The position numbers were made by a program, and so were the translations under genes. From the NCBI GenBank assembly GCA_964603915.1, contig CAZRWU010000116.1, forward strand, positions 1 through 10,675: DNA of 10,675 nucleotides. The letters are read 5' to 3'. The DNA comes from REEP01 sp964603915. GTDB lineage: Bacteria; Pseudomonadota; Alphaproteobacteria; Rhodospirillales; Defluviicoccaceae. The first letter of the stretch is position 1. The number at the start of each line of letters is the position of its first letter. This document shows positions 1-5,795 of the stretch, one piece after another. A model generated the notes under the pieces. That model made no database searches. It was not told the origin of the DNA and saw only the letters and a list, made by a program, of their open reading frames with translations.

Positions 1-95
1 GAGCGGGGATCGCGTTCCAGATCGGCATCGAGGACGCCGTCGGCCTGCGCACGCAAACGGAAGCGCTGTTGAGAGAGATCGAGGCCGAGATATGA
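1..95 (+). CDS. C-terminal end of an unidentified protein (partial)
   Basis: An open frame enters from the left edge (first full codon at base 3) and stops at TGA 93-95. It encodes about 30 residues ending in LRTQTEALLREIEAEI, an amphipathic, probably helical tail. The stop overlaps the ATG of the next gene in an ATGA arrangement, which suggests translational coupling and one operon with the CBS protein. Too little is visible to name a family, and I do not recognise it. Confidence 0.6.
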   Translation, partial: AGIAFQIGIEDAVGLRTQTEALLREIEAEI

Positions 96-508
96 AACAG
101 GAACGCGTTCGCGTCGGGGACGTCATGACGGCGTCCGTTCGCACGATCGGCCGGATGGACACGGTCGCGCAGGCGATCGAGGTCATGCGCGAGGCCGGCG
201 TCAGCTCCCTCGTGGTCGAGCGCCGCGACCCGTTCGACGAATACGGCCTGGTGACGATCTCTCACATCGCCCGGGAGGTGATCGCCAACGATCGCCCGGC
301 CGCGCGGGTCAACGTCTACGAGGTGATGGCCAAGCCGGTGCTGACCCTGCCCATCGACATGCAAACCAAGTACGCTGTCCGGCTGCTCGTGCAGTTCAAC
401 CTGACGCGCGCTCTGGTGGTCGATCATTCGCGCATTCCGGTCGGCATCGTGACCTTGCGCGACATGGTCCTTCGTCATGCCGAGGCCAAGGCGTTCGCCG
501 GGCGATGA
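92..508 (+). CDS. Tandem CBS-domain protein
   Basis: This 138-residue protein consists almost wholly of two CBS motifs, at about residues 8-62 (VGDVMTASVRTI...GLVTISHIAREV) and 75-130 (VYEVMAKPVLTL...GIVTLRDMVLRH). A CBS pair normally folds into one Bateman module that binds adenosyl ligands such as AMP, ATP or SAM and acts as a cytosolic energy or ligand sensor. No catalytic domain is attached, so it probably works as a stand-alone regulator; the partner and ligand are unknown. The ATG overlaps the upstream stop (ATGA), with GAGG at 81-84 as a plausible ribosome binding site. Its own stop overlaps the next ATG at 505-508, so the three genes look co-transcribed. The family call is firm; the role is not. 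Confidence 0.9.
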   Translation: MKQERVRVGDVMTASVRTIGRMDTVAQAIEVMREAGVSSLVVERRDPFDEYGLVTISHIAREVIANDRPAARVNVYEVMAKPVLTLPIDMQTKYAVRLLVQFNLTRALVVDHSRIPVGIVTLRDMVLRHAEAKAFAGR

Positions 509-1111
509 CGGCGGCCGCCGCGCGGCGGCTGTTGCGGCGGGCGCGATCGGGAGCGCTCGCGACAACGTCCCGCCGTGAGGAAGGCTGGCCCTTCGCGTCG
601 CTGGTGACGGTGGCGTGCGACTGCGACGGCGCGCCGCTCTTCTTCTTCTCGCAACTCGCCGAACACACGCGCAATCTTGCGGCCGATAGCCGCGCCGCGC
701 TTCTGATCGAGGAGGCCGCGCGCGGCGGCGAGCTACGCCGGCTTCGCCGACTTCGCGATCCATCGCATGACCATCGAGCGCGTCCATTACGTCGGCGGCT
801 TCGCGCGGGCGCGCTGGTTCACGGCGCGGGATTTCCTGTCGGAGACGGCGTCGGCCGACGCCATCGCCGCGGCCGAGATCGAACTCCTTGCCGAACTGAA
901 CAAGGACGAAGTGAGGGCGCTCGTCATGGAACGGCTCCGGCGCGGAGAGGGCTGGAGCATGATCGCGCTCGACCCCGAAGGGTGCGATCTGCGCCGCGGC
1001 AATACGCTGGCGCGGCTGGAGTTTCCCCGCCCGGCGCATGATCCGGAACAGGCGCGGGCGATGCTGGTGGAGATGAGCGCGGAACTAAAAGGCGAACAAC
1101 ATAACGCATAG
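505..1111 (+). pseudogene. HugZ / pyridoxamine-oxidase-like protein, broken by deletion and frameshift
   Basis: The first about 72 codons (from ATG 505) read as the N-terminal half of a flavin-reductase-like split barrel of the HugZ/PPOX type (ARRLLRRARSGALATTS... LFFFSQLAEHTRNL...ALLIEEAA). After about base 720 this frame turns into Arg-rich nonsense. The family sequence resumes one frame over from about 722 (SYAGFADFAIHRMTIERVHYVGGF) and runs to TAG 1109-1111 through a DUF2470-like C-terminal domain (GWSMIALDPEGCDLRRGNT). In relatives about 35-45 residues lie between these parts, so roughly 120 bases, not a multiple of three, appear lost. The missing stretch covers core barrel strands, so frameshifting alone would not restore a normal protein. 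The HMNxDH-like motif of HugZ proteins reads ELNKDE here. Intact relatives bind haem or flavin. An assembly error remains possible. Confidence 0.75.
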
Positions 1112-1183
1112 TCGCGTTTCCAGTTTCATCGTTTACAAGACTTCGCAATGTTGCGCCAAGGCCGCACGCAAGGCCGCTTTTCC

Positions 1184-1211
1184 TTGAACGCGGCCCCAAA
1201 TGTCCTATGCT
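1184..1211 (+). promoter_or_regulatory. Candidate sigma70-type promoter for pckA
   Basis: TTGAAC (1184-1189) and TATGCT (1206-1211) are separated by 16 bases, a good match to the vegetative -35/-10 consensus. Transcription would start near 1218 and give a leader of about 100 bases before the pckA ATG. It lies in the only gap between the broken HugZ-like gene and pckA. A 9-base direct repeat, CAAGGCCGC at 1157-1165 and 1169-1177, sits just upstream of the -35 box and could be a regulator site. Confidence 0.45.
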
Positions 1212-1317
1212 ATTTTTCAATCCGGGACGCGGCGCCGCTCCTGAGAACACCATTTACCGAGTGATGCGGGACAGCATCGCGGCTGGCCTTCTTTAGAACA
1301 ACGGACGTGAGGACATC

Positions 1318-3168
1318 ATGACAGGGACAGGAAGCGAGCGAACCTCGAACGCCAAACTGCTTGCATGGGTTGACGAAGTCGCCAAGCTGTGCAAGCCGGA
1401 CAAGGTCTACTGGTGCGACGGATCGCAGGAAGAGAACGATCGCCTGTGCGAAGAGATGGTTCAGCACGGGACCTTCATCCGGCTGAACCCCGAGAAGTAC
1501 CCGAACTCCTACTTGGCGCGCTCCCATCCGAGCGACGTGGCGCGGGTCGAGGAGCGCACATACATCTGCTCGGAAAAAGAGGAAGACGCCGGTCCGACCA
1601 ACAACTGGATGGACCCGGCGGAGATGCGCAAGATCATCCAGGAGCGGTTCGACGGCTGCATGCGCGGCCGCACCATGTACGTCATTCCGTTCAGCATGGG
1701 GCCGATCGGCTCGCCCATCGCCAAGATCGGCATCGAGATCACCGACTCCGCTTACGTCGTCGTCAACATGCGGATCATGACGCGGATGGGCCAAGCCGTT
1801 CTCGACGCCCTTGGCAGCGACGGGTTTTTCATCCCGACCGTCCACTCGGTGGGCGCGCCGCTGGAGCCGGGGCAGGCCGACGTGCCGTGGCCGTGCGAGT
1901 CGGACATCTCCAACAAGTACATCATCCACTTCCCCGAGACGCGCGAAATCTGGTCGTACGGCAGCGGCTACGGCGGCAACGCGCTGCTCGGCAAGAAGTG
2001 TCTGGCGCTGCGGATCGCCTCGGTCATGGCCCGCGACGAGGGCTGGCTGGCCGAACACATGCTGATCCTCGGTCTTGAGTCCCCCGAGGGCGAGGAGACC
2101 TACGTCGCCGCGGCCTTCCCGAGCGCGTGCGGCAAGACCAATCTCGCGATGATCCTGCCGCCGCAAGGCTTCGAGGGGTGGAAGGCCTATACCGTCGGCG
2201 ACGACATCGCCTGGATCAAGCCGCGGCCGGACGGCACGCTGCGGGCGATCAATCCCGAATACGGCTTCTTCGGCGTCGCGCCGGGCACGTCCTACCAGTC
2301 GAACCCGATGGCGATGGAAACCTTAAAGCCGGGCAACTCGATCTACACCAACGTCGCGCTTACCGACGACGGCGGCGTGTGGTGGGAAGGCATGGACGGC
2401 GATCCGCCGGCGCACGCCATCGACTGGAAGGGCAACGACTGGACCCCGGACATGGATCATCCGGCGGCCCATCCCAATGCTCGGTTCACGGCGCCGGCCG
2501 GCCAATGCCCGACGATCGATCCACATTGGGAAGATCCGGAAGGCGTGCCGATCAGCGCGTTCCTGTTCGGCGGCCGGCTGTCCAAGACCTTCCCGCTGGT
2601 CTATGAATCGCGCGACTGGAACCACGGCGTGTTCATGGCGGCGACCATGGGCTCCGAGGCGACGGCGGCCGCCATCGGGCAGGCGGCGATCCGCCGCGAT
2701 CCGTTCGCCATGCTCCCGTTCATCGGCTACAACATGGCCGACTACTGGGGGCACTGGCTGAAGATGGGCCAGCGCACCGACATCAAGCTGCCAGCGATCT
2801 TCCGGGTCAACTGGTTCCGCAAGAGCCAGGAAGGCAAGTTCCTGTGGCCCGGCTTCGGGCAGAACATGCGCGTTCTCAAGTGGATCGTCGAGCGGGTGAA
2901 GGGCAAGTCGGAGGCTGTGGATAGCCCGTTCGGCTTGATGCCGCGCTACGAGGACATCACCTGGGCCGGCCTCGACTTCGACCGCAAGAAGTACGAGGGC
3001 ATCACCGCCATCAACAAGGAAGGCGTCATGGCCGAGGCTGCCGAAATCAGGCAGTTCTTCGACAAGTTCGGCGACCATTTGCCGGAAGAGTTGGAGAAGC
3101 AGCGGCAGGCGCTTGAGGACGTGGCGAAAAAGGCTCCGGAAGTTTGGACGCCGGCGGACGCCGCATAA
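1318..3168 (+). CDS. pckG: Phosphoenolpyruvate carboxykinase (GTP), EC 4.1.1.32
   Basis: A cytosolic enzyme that converts oxaloacetate and GTP to phosphoenolpyruvate, GDP and CO2, the entry to gluconeogenesis from organic acids. Its 616 residues match the GTP family (about 600-625), not the ATP family (about 530). Visible hallmarks: YGGNALLGKK at 218-227, with K227 matching the Mn-ligand lysine; H247 in AEHMLILG, the Mn-ligand histidine; the P-loop FPSACGKTN with the hyper-reactive Cys271; VGDDIAW with the metal aspartates 295-296; and the guanine-pocket segment RVNWFRKSQEGKFLWPGFGQNM. ATG 1318 follows TGAGGA at 1308-1313. The gene appears monocistronic: its own promoter upstream and an intrinsic terminator about 25 bases downstream. 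Nothing suggests damage. Many alphaproteobacteria use the ATP type instead. Confidence 0.97.
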   Translation: MTGTGSERTSNAKLLAWVDEVAKLCKPDKVYWCDGSQEENDRLCEEMVQHGTFIRLNPEKYPNSYLARSHPSDVARVEERTYICSEKEEDAGPTNNWMDPAEMRKIIQERFDGCMRGRTMYVIPFSMGPIGSPIAKIGIEITDSAYVVVNMRIMTRMGQAVLDALGSDGFFIPTVHSVGAPLEPGQADVPWPCESDISNKYIIHFPETREIWSYGSGYGGNALLGKKCLALRIASVMARDEGWLAEHMLILGLESPEGEETYVAAAFPSACGKTNLAMILPPQGFEGWKAYTVGDDIAWIKPRPDGTLRAINPEYGFFGVAPGTSYQSNPMAMETLKPGNSIYTNVALTDDGGVWWEGMDGDPPAHAIDWKGNDWTPDMDHPAAHPNARFTAPAGQCPTIDPHWEDPEGVPISAFLFGGRLSKTFPLVYESRDWNHGVFMAATMGSEATAAAIGQAAIRRDPFAMLPFIGYNMADYWGHWLKMGQRTDIKLPAIFRVNWFRKSQEGKFLWPGFGQNMRVLKWIVERVKGKSEAVDSPFGLMPRYEDITWAGLDFDRKKYEGITAINKEGVMAEAAEIRQFFDKFGDHLPEELEKQRQALEDVAKKAPEVWTPADAA

Positions 3169-3193
3169 CAATAATCGCGCCCTCGTTCACAGG

Positions 3194-3222
3194 AAAACCG
3201 GCCCAAACGGGCCGGTTTTTTT
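3194..3222 (+). terminator. Rho-independent terminator of pckA
   Basis: A perfect 11-bp stem, AAAACCGGCCC (3194-3204) with GGGCCGGTTTT (3209-3219), closes a 4-base loop (AAAC) and runs into a seven-T tract (3216-3222). It begins 25 bases after the pckA stop. The A/T-flanked stem could also stop transcription arriving on the - strand from the small gene at 3256-3468. Confidence 0.93.
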
Positions 3223-3255
3223 ATGGGGGCGTTGAGAAAATTGTTGGATGAAAAA

Positions 3256-3468
3256 TCAGATGTAGCGCAGCGGCTCGTCCTGGTCGCCGACGATCCAGCA
3301 GCCGGATGGCCGTTGCTCGCCGCCACCGGGAATGCCCTCGCCAAATTGTCCGCGATCCACGAGCATTCCGACGGACGCGCGCGGTTCGATCGCGGCATGC
3401 TCCTTTTGTTGCCGCAGGATTGCCGCGTGCGATGGAAATATCGGATCCTTGTCCCGCAGTCTGCTCAT
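3256..3468 (-). CDS. Small hypothetical protein (70 aa)
   Basis: I do not recognise this 70-residue hydrophilic protein. It begins MSRLRDKDPIFPSHAAIL, is Gln/Glu/Arg-rich in the first half, and ends GCWIVGDQDEPLRYI. No signal peptide or membrane segment is visible. I chose ATG 3468 over the in-frame GTG 3477 because GGAG (3477-3480) lies 8 bases upstream of it. An AT-rich stretch (3485-3535) upstream could hold a promoter, and the pckA terminator faces its 3' end. The opposite strand also has an open frame (3223-3654), but its ATG sits on the terminator T-tract with no ribosome binding site, so the - strand is preferred. Codon choice does not decide between them. Confidence 0.5.
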   Translation of the reverse strand: MSRLRDKDPIFPSHAAILRQQKEHAAIEPRASVGMLVDRGQFGEGIPGGGEQRPSGCWIVGDQDEPLRYI

Positions 3469-3654
3469 GATCGGCACTCCACATGGTTGCGTGAAAAGTT
3501 TAGCAAAGAATATGCCAAAATTTCGTTAACACGATTGTCGCAGCCCCCGCGGCGCGGCCCTCAGCGCCCGTGCATCGAATGCCTCATTTTCAGGCAATCA
3601 CTGCTCAAGCGCCCGATAATGCGGCGCCGGACAATGCGTCCCTTGGTCCTATAG

Positions 3655-3681
3655 AAAACAAAAGGAACGGTATGTTGTTCC
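3655..3681 (-). terminator. Intrinsic terminator after the W-x-Q-T-K-D lipoprotein gene
   Basis: On the - strand GGAAC (3681-3677), an 8-base loop and GTTCC (3668-3664) form a short stem followed directly by TTTTGTTTT (3663-3655). It starts 7 bases past the stop codon of the 3688-4212 gene. The stem is only 5 bp, but position and U-tract fit well. Confidence 0.6.
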
Positions 3682-3687
3682 GCCCCC

Positions 3688-4212
3688 CTACAGACTCACC
3701 TCGTCGACCGCTTCATCGGCGGGATCGTCCGCCAGGGACCGCCGCCACGCGTCATGGGTGCGTTTGGCGGCATCCTTGGTCTGCCGCCATGCGCTCCCCA
3801 GCGCATCGTCCGCCGCCGTGGCGGCCTCCTTCATGATCTCGCCGCCGCGCCGCGCCCGATCCTTGGTCTCTTCCCAGATCCTGGCGACAGCGGCATCCGT
3901 CTCATCACCGGGGGCGGCATTCCACGCTTCGACAGTTCGCCGAGCGAAATCCTTGGTTTGTCGCCAGCCCTTCTCGACGGCCTCGGCGGCAAGACGACCC
4001 GCCTGTTCGCCCGACCATCCCGTCGCTTCGCTTCCACCGGCTTCGGGCGCATCCTGCGCCGCGCCGCGCGCCGCGTTTTCGCTCGTTTCGCCCGTACTCT
4101 GAGTCACGCGGGAACCGGGCTGCTCCGCCAGCTCGCCATCGTCGCAAGCGGAGAGGCTCACGCCCGCGAGCAGCGCCGCCAGACATACCGCCGTCACAAC
4201 TTTTCGCCTCAT
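3688..4212 (-). CDS. Lipoprotein with three W-x-[QE]-T-K-D helical repeats
   Basis: This 174-residue protein starts with a classic lipoprotein signal: MRRKVV, a hydrophobic stretch, then the lipobox LSAC with Cys23. The residues after Cys are Asp-Asp, which in E. coli favours retention at the inner membrane. A Gly/Ser/Ala/Glu-rich linker (about 26-70) precedes three repeats of about 30 residues starting at W83 (WRQTKDFARR), W113 (WEETKDRARR) and W142 (WRQTKDAAKR). They look like charged amphipathic helices of LEA or apolipoprotein style. A role in envelope stabilisation is inference only; no enzyme motif is present. The ATG follows AAGGA with an 8-base spacer, and a terminator follows the stop. 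It is the most downstream of four adjacent lipoprotein genes on this strand. Confidence 0.82.
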   Translation of the reverse strand: MRRKVVTAVCLAALLAGVSLSACDDGELAEQPGSRVTQSTGETSENAARGAAQDAPEAGGSEATGWSGEQAGRLAAEAVEKGWRQTKDFARRTVEAWNAAPGDETDAAVARIWEETKDRARRGGEIMKEAATAADDALGSAWRQTKDAAKRTHDAWRRSLADDPADEAVDEVSL

Positions 4213-4329
4213 CAGCGCGTTCCTTGACTCGCATCACAACCCATCAACGCATGTGATGTGTCATGCGCGACGGGCGGGCGCAAGCCCGCCGGCGTTCAAA
4301 GAGAGCTGGGGAATGGCGGGGCGGAATGG

Positions 4330-4361
4330 AAAGAAAACGAGCCTTCCGAGGAGGGAAGACT
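4330..4361 (-). terminator. Candidate intrinsic terminator downstream of the Pro/Glu-rich lipoprotein gene
   Basis: On the - strand AGTCTTCC (4361-4354), a 6-base loop and GGAAGGCT (4347-4340) pair over 8 bp with one G-U, followed by CG and a T-rich run TTTTCTTT (4337-4330). It lies about 80 bases past the stop at 4444, so it would end that transcript after a short 3' leader. Confidence 0.55.
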
Positions 4362-4397
4362 TTGAAGGCTGCCGTTCATGGAAGCACCGAGGAGGCG

Positions 4398-4437
4398 CCG
4401 CTGCGGCAGACCGCTGGGCAACGGCCTGCCGCAGCGG
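4398..4437. repeat. 12-bp perfect inverted repeat beside a lipoprotein stop codon
   Basis: CCGCTGCGGCAG (4398-4409) and CTGCCGCAGCGG (4426-4437) are perfect inverted copies around 16 bases that can themselves pair CCG/CGG. It begins 6 bases past the stop of the 4444-4740 gene. No T-tract follows on either strand, so it may protect the mRNA 3' end or aid pausing ahead of the terminator at 4330-4361. Confidence 0.7.
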
Positions 4438-4443
4438 TTGCGA

Positions 4444-4740
4444 TCAGCGCTGAGGCGGCGGGGCCGGCTCCTCTTCCATTCCCTGGTCCGGCTCTTCCAA
4501 CGGCTCGTCGGTCATGGGCTCCTCGGCCGGAGGAACGTCGCCGGGCCGCTCGTCCGCTTCCGGCGGCACGGTTTGCGTGCCGGGCTGAGGCTGCCCCGGC
4601 GCGGTTCCCGTCGCGGGCGGCTGCTCTTGTTGGACAGCCGGCTCACCTCCAACCTGCCCGTCGTCGCATGCGGCAACCAGCCCCATGGACAACAGCAGGG
4701 CCAACGCCGATCCGGTTTTCAACAATCTAGGCTTCTTCAT
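4444..4740 (-). CDS. Pro/Glu-rich small lipoprotein
   Basis: The 98-residue precursor has a lipoprotein signal (MKKPRLLKTGSALALLLS, lipobox VAAC, Cys25) followed by Asp-Asp-Gly. The mature part is low-complexity, rich in Pro, Glu, Gln and Gly, with acidic clusters near the end (TDEPLEEPDQGMEEE). It is probably unstructured and anchored in the envelope. I start at ATG 4740: GGAGG lies 9 bases before it but only 3 before the in-frame ATG 4746. Its signal peptide matches the 5334-5702 product at K8-T9-G10 and V22-A23-A24-C25, so the two look like paralogues with diverged tails. Function is unknown; an envelope spacer or stress role is inference. Confidence 0.78.
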   Translation of the reverse strand: MKKPRLLKTGSALALLLSMGLVAACDDGQVGGEPAVQQEQPPATGTAPGQPQPGTQTVPPEADERPGDVPPAEEPMTDEPLEEPDQGMEEEPAPPPQR

Positions 4741-4800
4741 AAGCATGTCCCTCCGAGCGAAAAATTACGTCAAGTTGAACATCAAACACCACAATCGTGC

Positions 4801-4829
4801 TTTATGATCCCGCGGCTCGAATTTCTGAA
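4801..4829 (-). promoter_or_regulatory. Candidate promoter of the Pro/Glu-rich lipoprotein gene
   Basis: On the - strand TTCAGA (4829-4824) and CATAAA (4806-4801) are 17 bases apart, each matching four of six sigma70 consensus bases. The start point would be near 4794, about 55 bases before the ATG. The promoter is bracketed by an 8-bp inverted repeat, CCACAATC at 4789-4796 and GATTGTGG at 4832-4839, which could be paired operator half-sites. Confidence 0.35.
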
Positions 4830-4891
4830 CAGATTGTGGCAATTCTGCGACACGCAGTCCGTCAGGCGAATCACAGGCAAGCAGGGTGGCC

Positions 4892-5110
4892 TCACCGCTC
4901 TTCCCGCTCCTCCAATTCTTCTTCCTCGTCCCGCCGGGGCGCATCCGGATCATCGTCGTCTCGCACCAGATCCTGCACCTCCTTCTGTCCGATGGCCTCG
5001 TCCAGCCTCTCTTGTGTTTGTTCCGGCTCGTCCTCACACGCGGTCAAGAGCAGCGCCGCCACGGCCATGGCCGTCAGCGTTGACAATCCTCGCAACCCCT
5101 TCGTCTTCAT
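4892..5110 (-). CDS. Highly acidic small lipoprotein
   Basis: The 72-residue precursor carries a lipoprotein signal (MKTKGLRGLSTLTAMAVAAL, lipobox LTAC, Cys25) followed by Glu-Asp. The mature 48 residues form a charged segment (QTQERLDEAIGQKEVQDLV) and then an almost purely acidic/Arg tail (DDDDPDAPRRDEEEELEE). Such a tail could bind divalent cations or basic proteins near the membrane, but that is inference. I start at ATG 5110, preceded by GAGGGG with a 7-base spacer; the longer in-frame start near 5191 adds a non-signal-like leader. An element shared with the 5334-5702 gene lies 67-107 bases upstream. It is one of four consecutive lipoprotein genes. Confidence 0.75.
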   Translation of the reverse strand: MKTKGLRGLSTLTAMAVAALLLTACEDEPEQTQERLDEAIGQKEVQDLVRDDDDPDAPRRDEEEELEEREER

Positions 5111-5177
5111 GTCATAGCCCCTCGCCCATCGGCTATCGCCGGCGCACAGAGACAGCCCGTTCTGCGCTCGCCCAAGC

Positions 5178-5218
5178 AGGCTAGTGCACAAGGGGGCCCG
5201 GAACCTTCACCTAGGTTA
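5178..5218 (-). promoter_or_regulatory. Shared upstream element, copy A
   Basis: The - strand reads TAACCTAGGTGAAGGTT (5218-5202), then 18 bases, then TAGCCT (5183-5178). The same two blocks with the same 18-base gap occur before the next lipoprotein gene (5796-5836). The first block contains AACC/GGTT as a small inverted repeat. It could be a promoter of an alternative sigma factor or an activator site; the blocks do not match the vegetative -35 consensus. Confidence 0.5.
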
Positions 5219-5333
5219 GTGCCGCCCGGGCGGAGGTCCCGGAAGCGCGCAAGGACTCATGGCAACGAAGAAGGCCCTCTTGCGCGTTGCCGCCGCCAAG
5301 GGCCGCCACGGACACATCGGCGCGCCGTCGCCC

Positions 5334-5702
5334 TTAACGCCGCGGTTCGGCCTCTGTCGGCGGGCGGTCCGTCTCTTCTCCCGATGGCGGCAACGGCTGG
5401 ATCATCGGCGCCTGACCGGGCGGAGGCTGGCCCGGCTGCTCGTAAGCCGCCGGCGGCGCGTCGTTCCCCCTTGGCTGGATCATCGGCGCCTGGCCGGGCG
5501 GAGGCTGGCCCGGTTGCTCGTAAGCCGCCGGCGGCGCGCCATTTTCCATTGGCCGAGTCATCGGCGCCTGGCCGGGCGGCGTCTGGCCCGGTTGCTCGAC
5601 GGTCGACTCTTCCACGGCCGAGTCTCCACAGGCGGCAACGAACCCGAGAGACAGCGTCAAGGTCAGGATCGCTCCGGTCTTCGCTGCGTAAAGGTTGTTC
5701 AT
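5334..5702 (-). CDS. Lipoprotein with tandem 26-residue Pro/Gln/Gly repeats
   Basis: The 122-residue precursor has a lipoprotein signal (MNNLYAAKTGAILTLTLSLG, lipobox VAAC, Cys25, then Gly-Asp). The mature part contains 2.6 tandem copies of a 26-residue unit, at residues 36-61, 62-87 and 88-103, each starting EQPGQxPPGQAPM and ending APPAAY where complete. A short acidic tail follows. At DNA level this is a 78-base tandem repeat with few differences, so copy number may vary between strains. The sequence should be extended and disordered, like a periplasmic spacer. I chose ATG 5702 because AAGGGGGA lies upstream and the signal peptide starts there; an in-frame extension to 5795 is not signal-like. 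The signal peptide is paralogous to the 4444-4740 product. Confidence 0.8.
   Translation of the reverse strand: MNNLYAAKTGAILTLTLSLGFVAACGDSAVEESTVEQPGQTPPGQAPMTRPMENGAPPAAYEQPGQPPPGQAPMIQPRGNDAPPAAYEQPGQPPPGQAPMIQPLPPSGEETDRPPTEAEPRR
5399..5598. repeat. 78-bp tandem repeat (about 2.6 copies) inside the lipoprotein gene
   Basis: Units begin at 5399 (GGATCATCGGCGCC), 5477 (same) and 5555 (GAGTCATCGGCGCC), exactly 78 bases apart. The first two are nearly identical, differing mainly near their ends, and the third breaks off near 5598. The period is 26 codons, so the reading frame is kept whatever the copy number. Confidence 0.92.
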
Positions 5703-5795
5703 GGCGGTGTTCCCCCTTGTTGCACGGGTGCGGCTGCCGGCATGGCGAGCGAGAAACGGAAGGTGAAGGACGCGCCTGCCCGGCACGGAAGACAA

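Noticed and set aside
505..1041. A 178-residue continuous frame starting at the HugZ-like ATG
   Set aside because: Only its first about 72 residues match the family; after 720 it is Arg-rich shadow sequence, while the family continues in another frame.
1210..2166. A 318-codon open frame on the - strand
   Set aside because: It is antisense to the N-terminal half of the GTP-PEPCK gene and shows no recognisable protein features.
5111..5191. N-terminal extension of the acidic lipoprotein
   Set aside because: It would place 27 polar residues before the signal peptide and overlaps the shared upstream element; ATG 5110 has a good ribosome binding site.
5202..5228. EcfG promoter on the + strand starting GGAAC at 5200
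   Set aside because: No CGTT follows at 16-17 bases, and no + strand gene lies downstream.
5399..5598. CRISPR-like array
   Set aside because: The units are contiguous, coding and 78 bases long without unique spacers.
5703..5795. N-terminal extension of the repeat lipoprotein
   Set aside because: The extension is Arg-rich and would bury the signal peptide; ATG 5702 has its own AAGGGGGA site.
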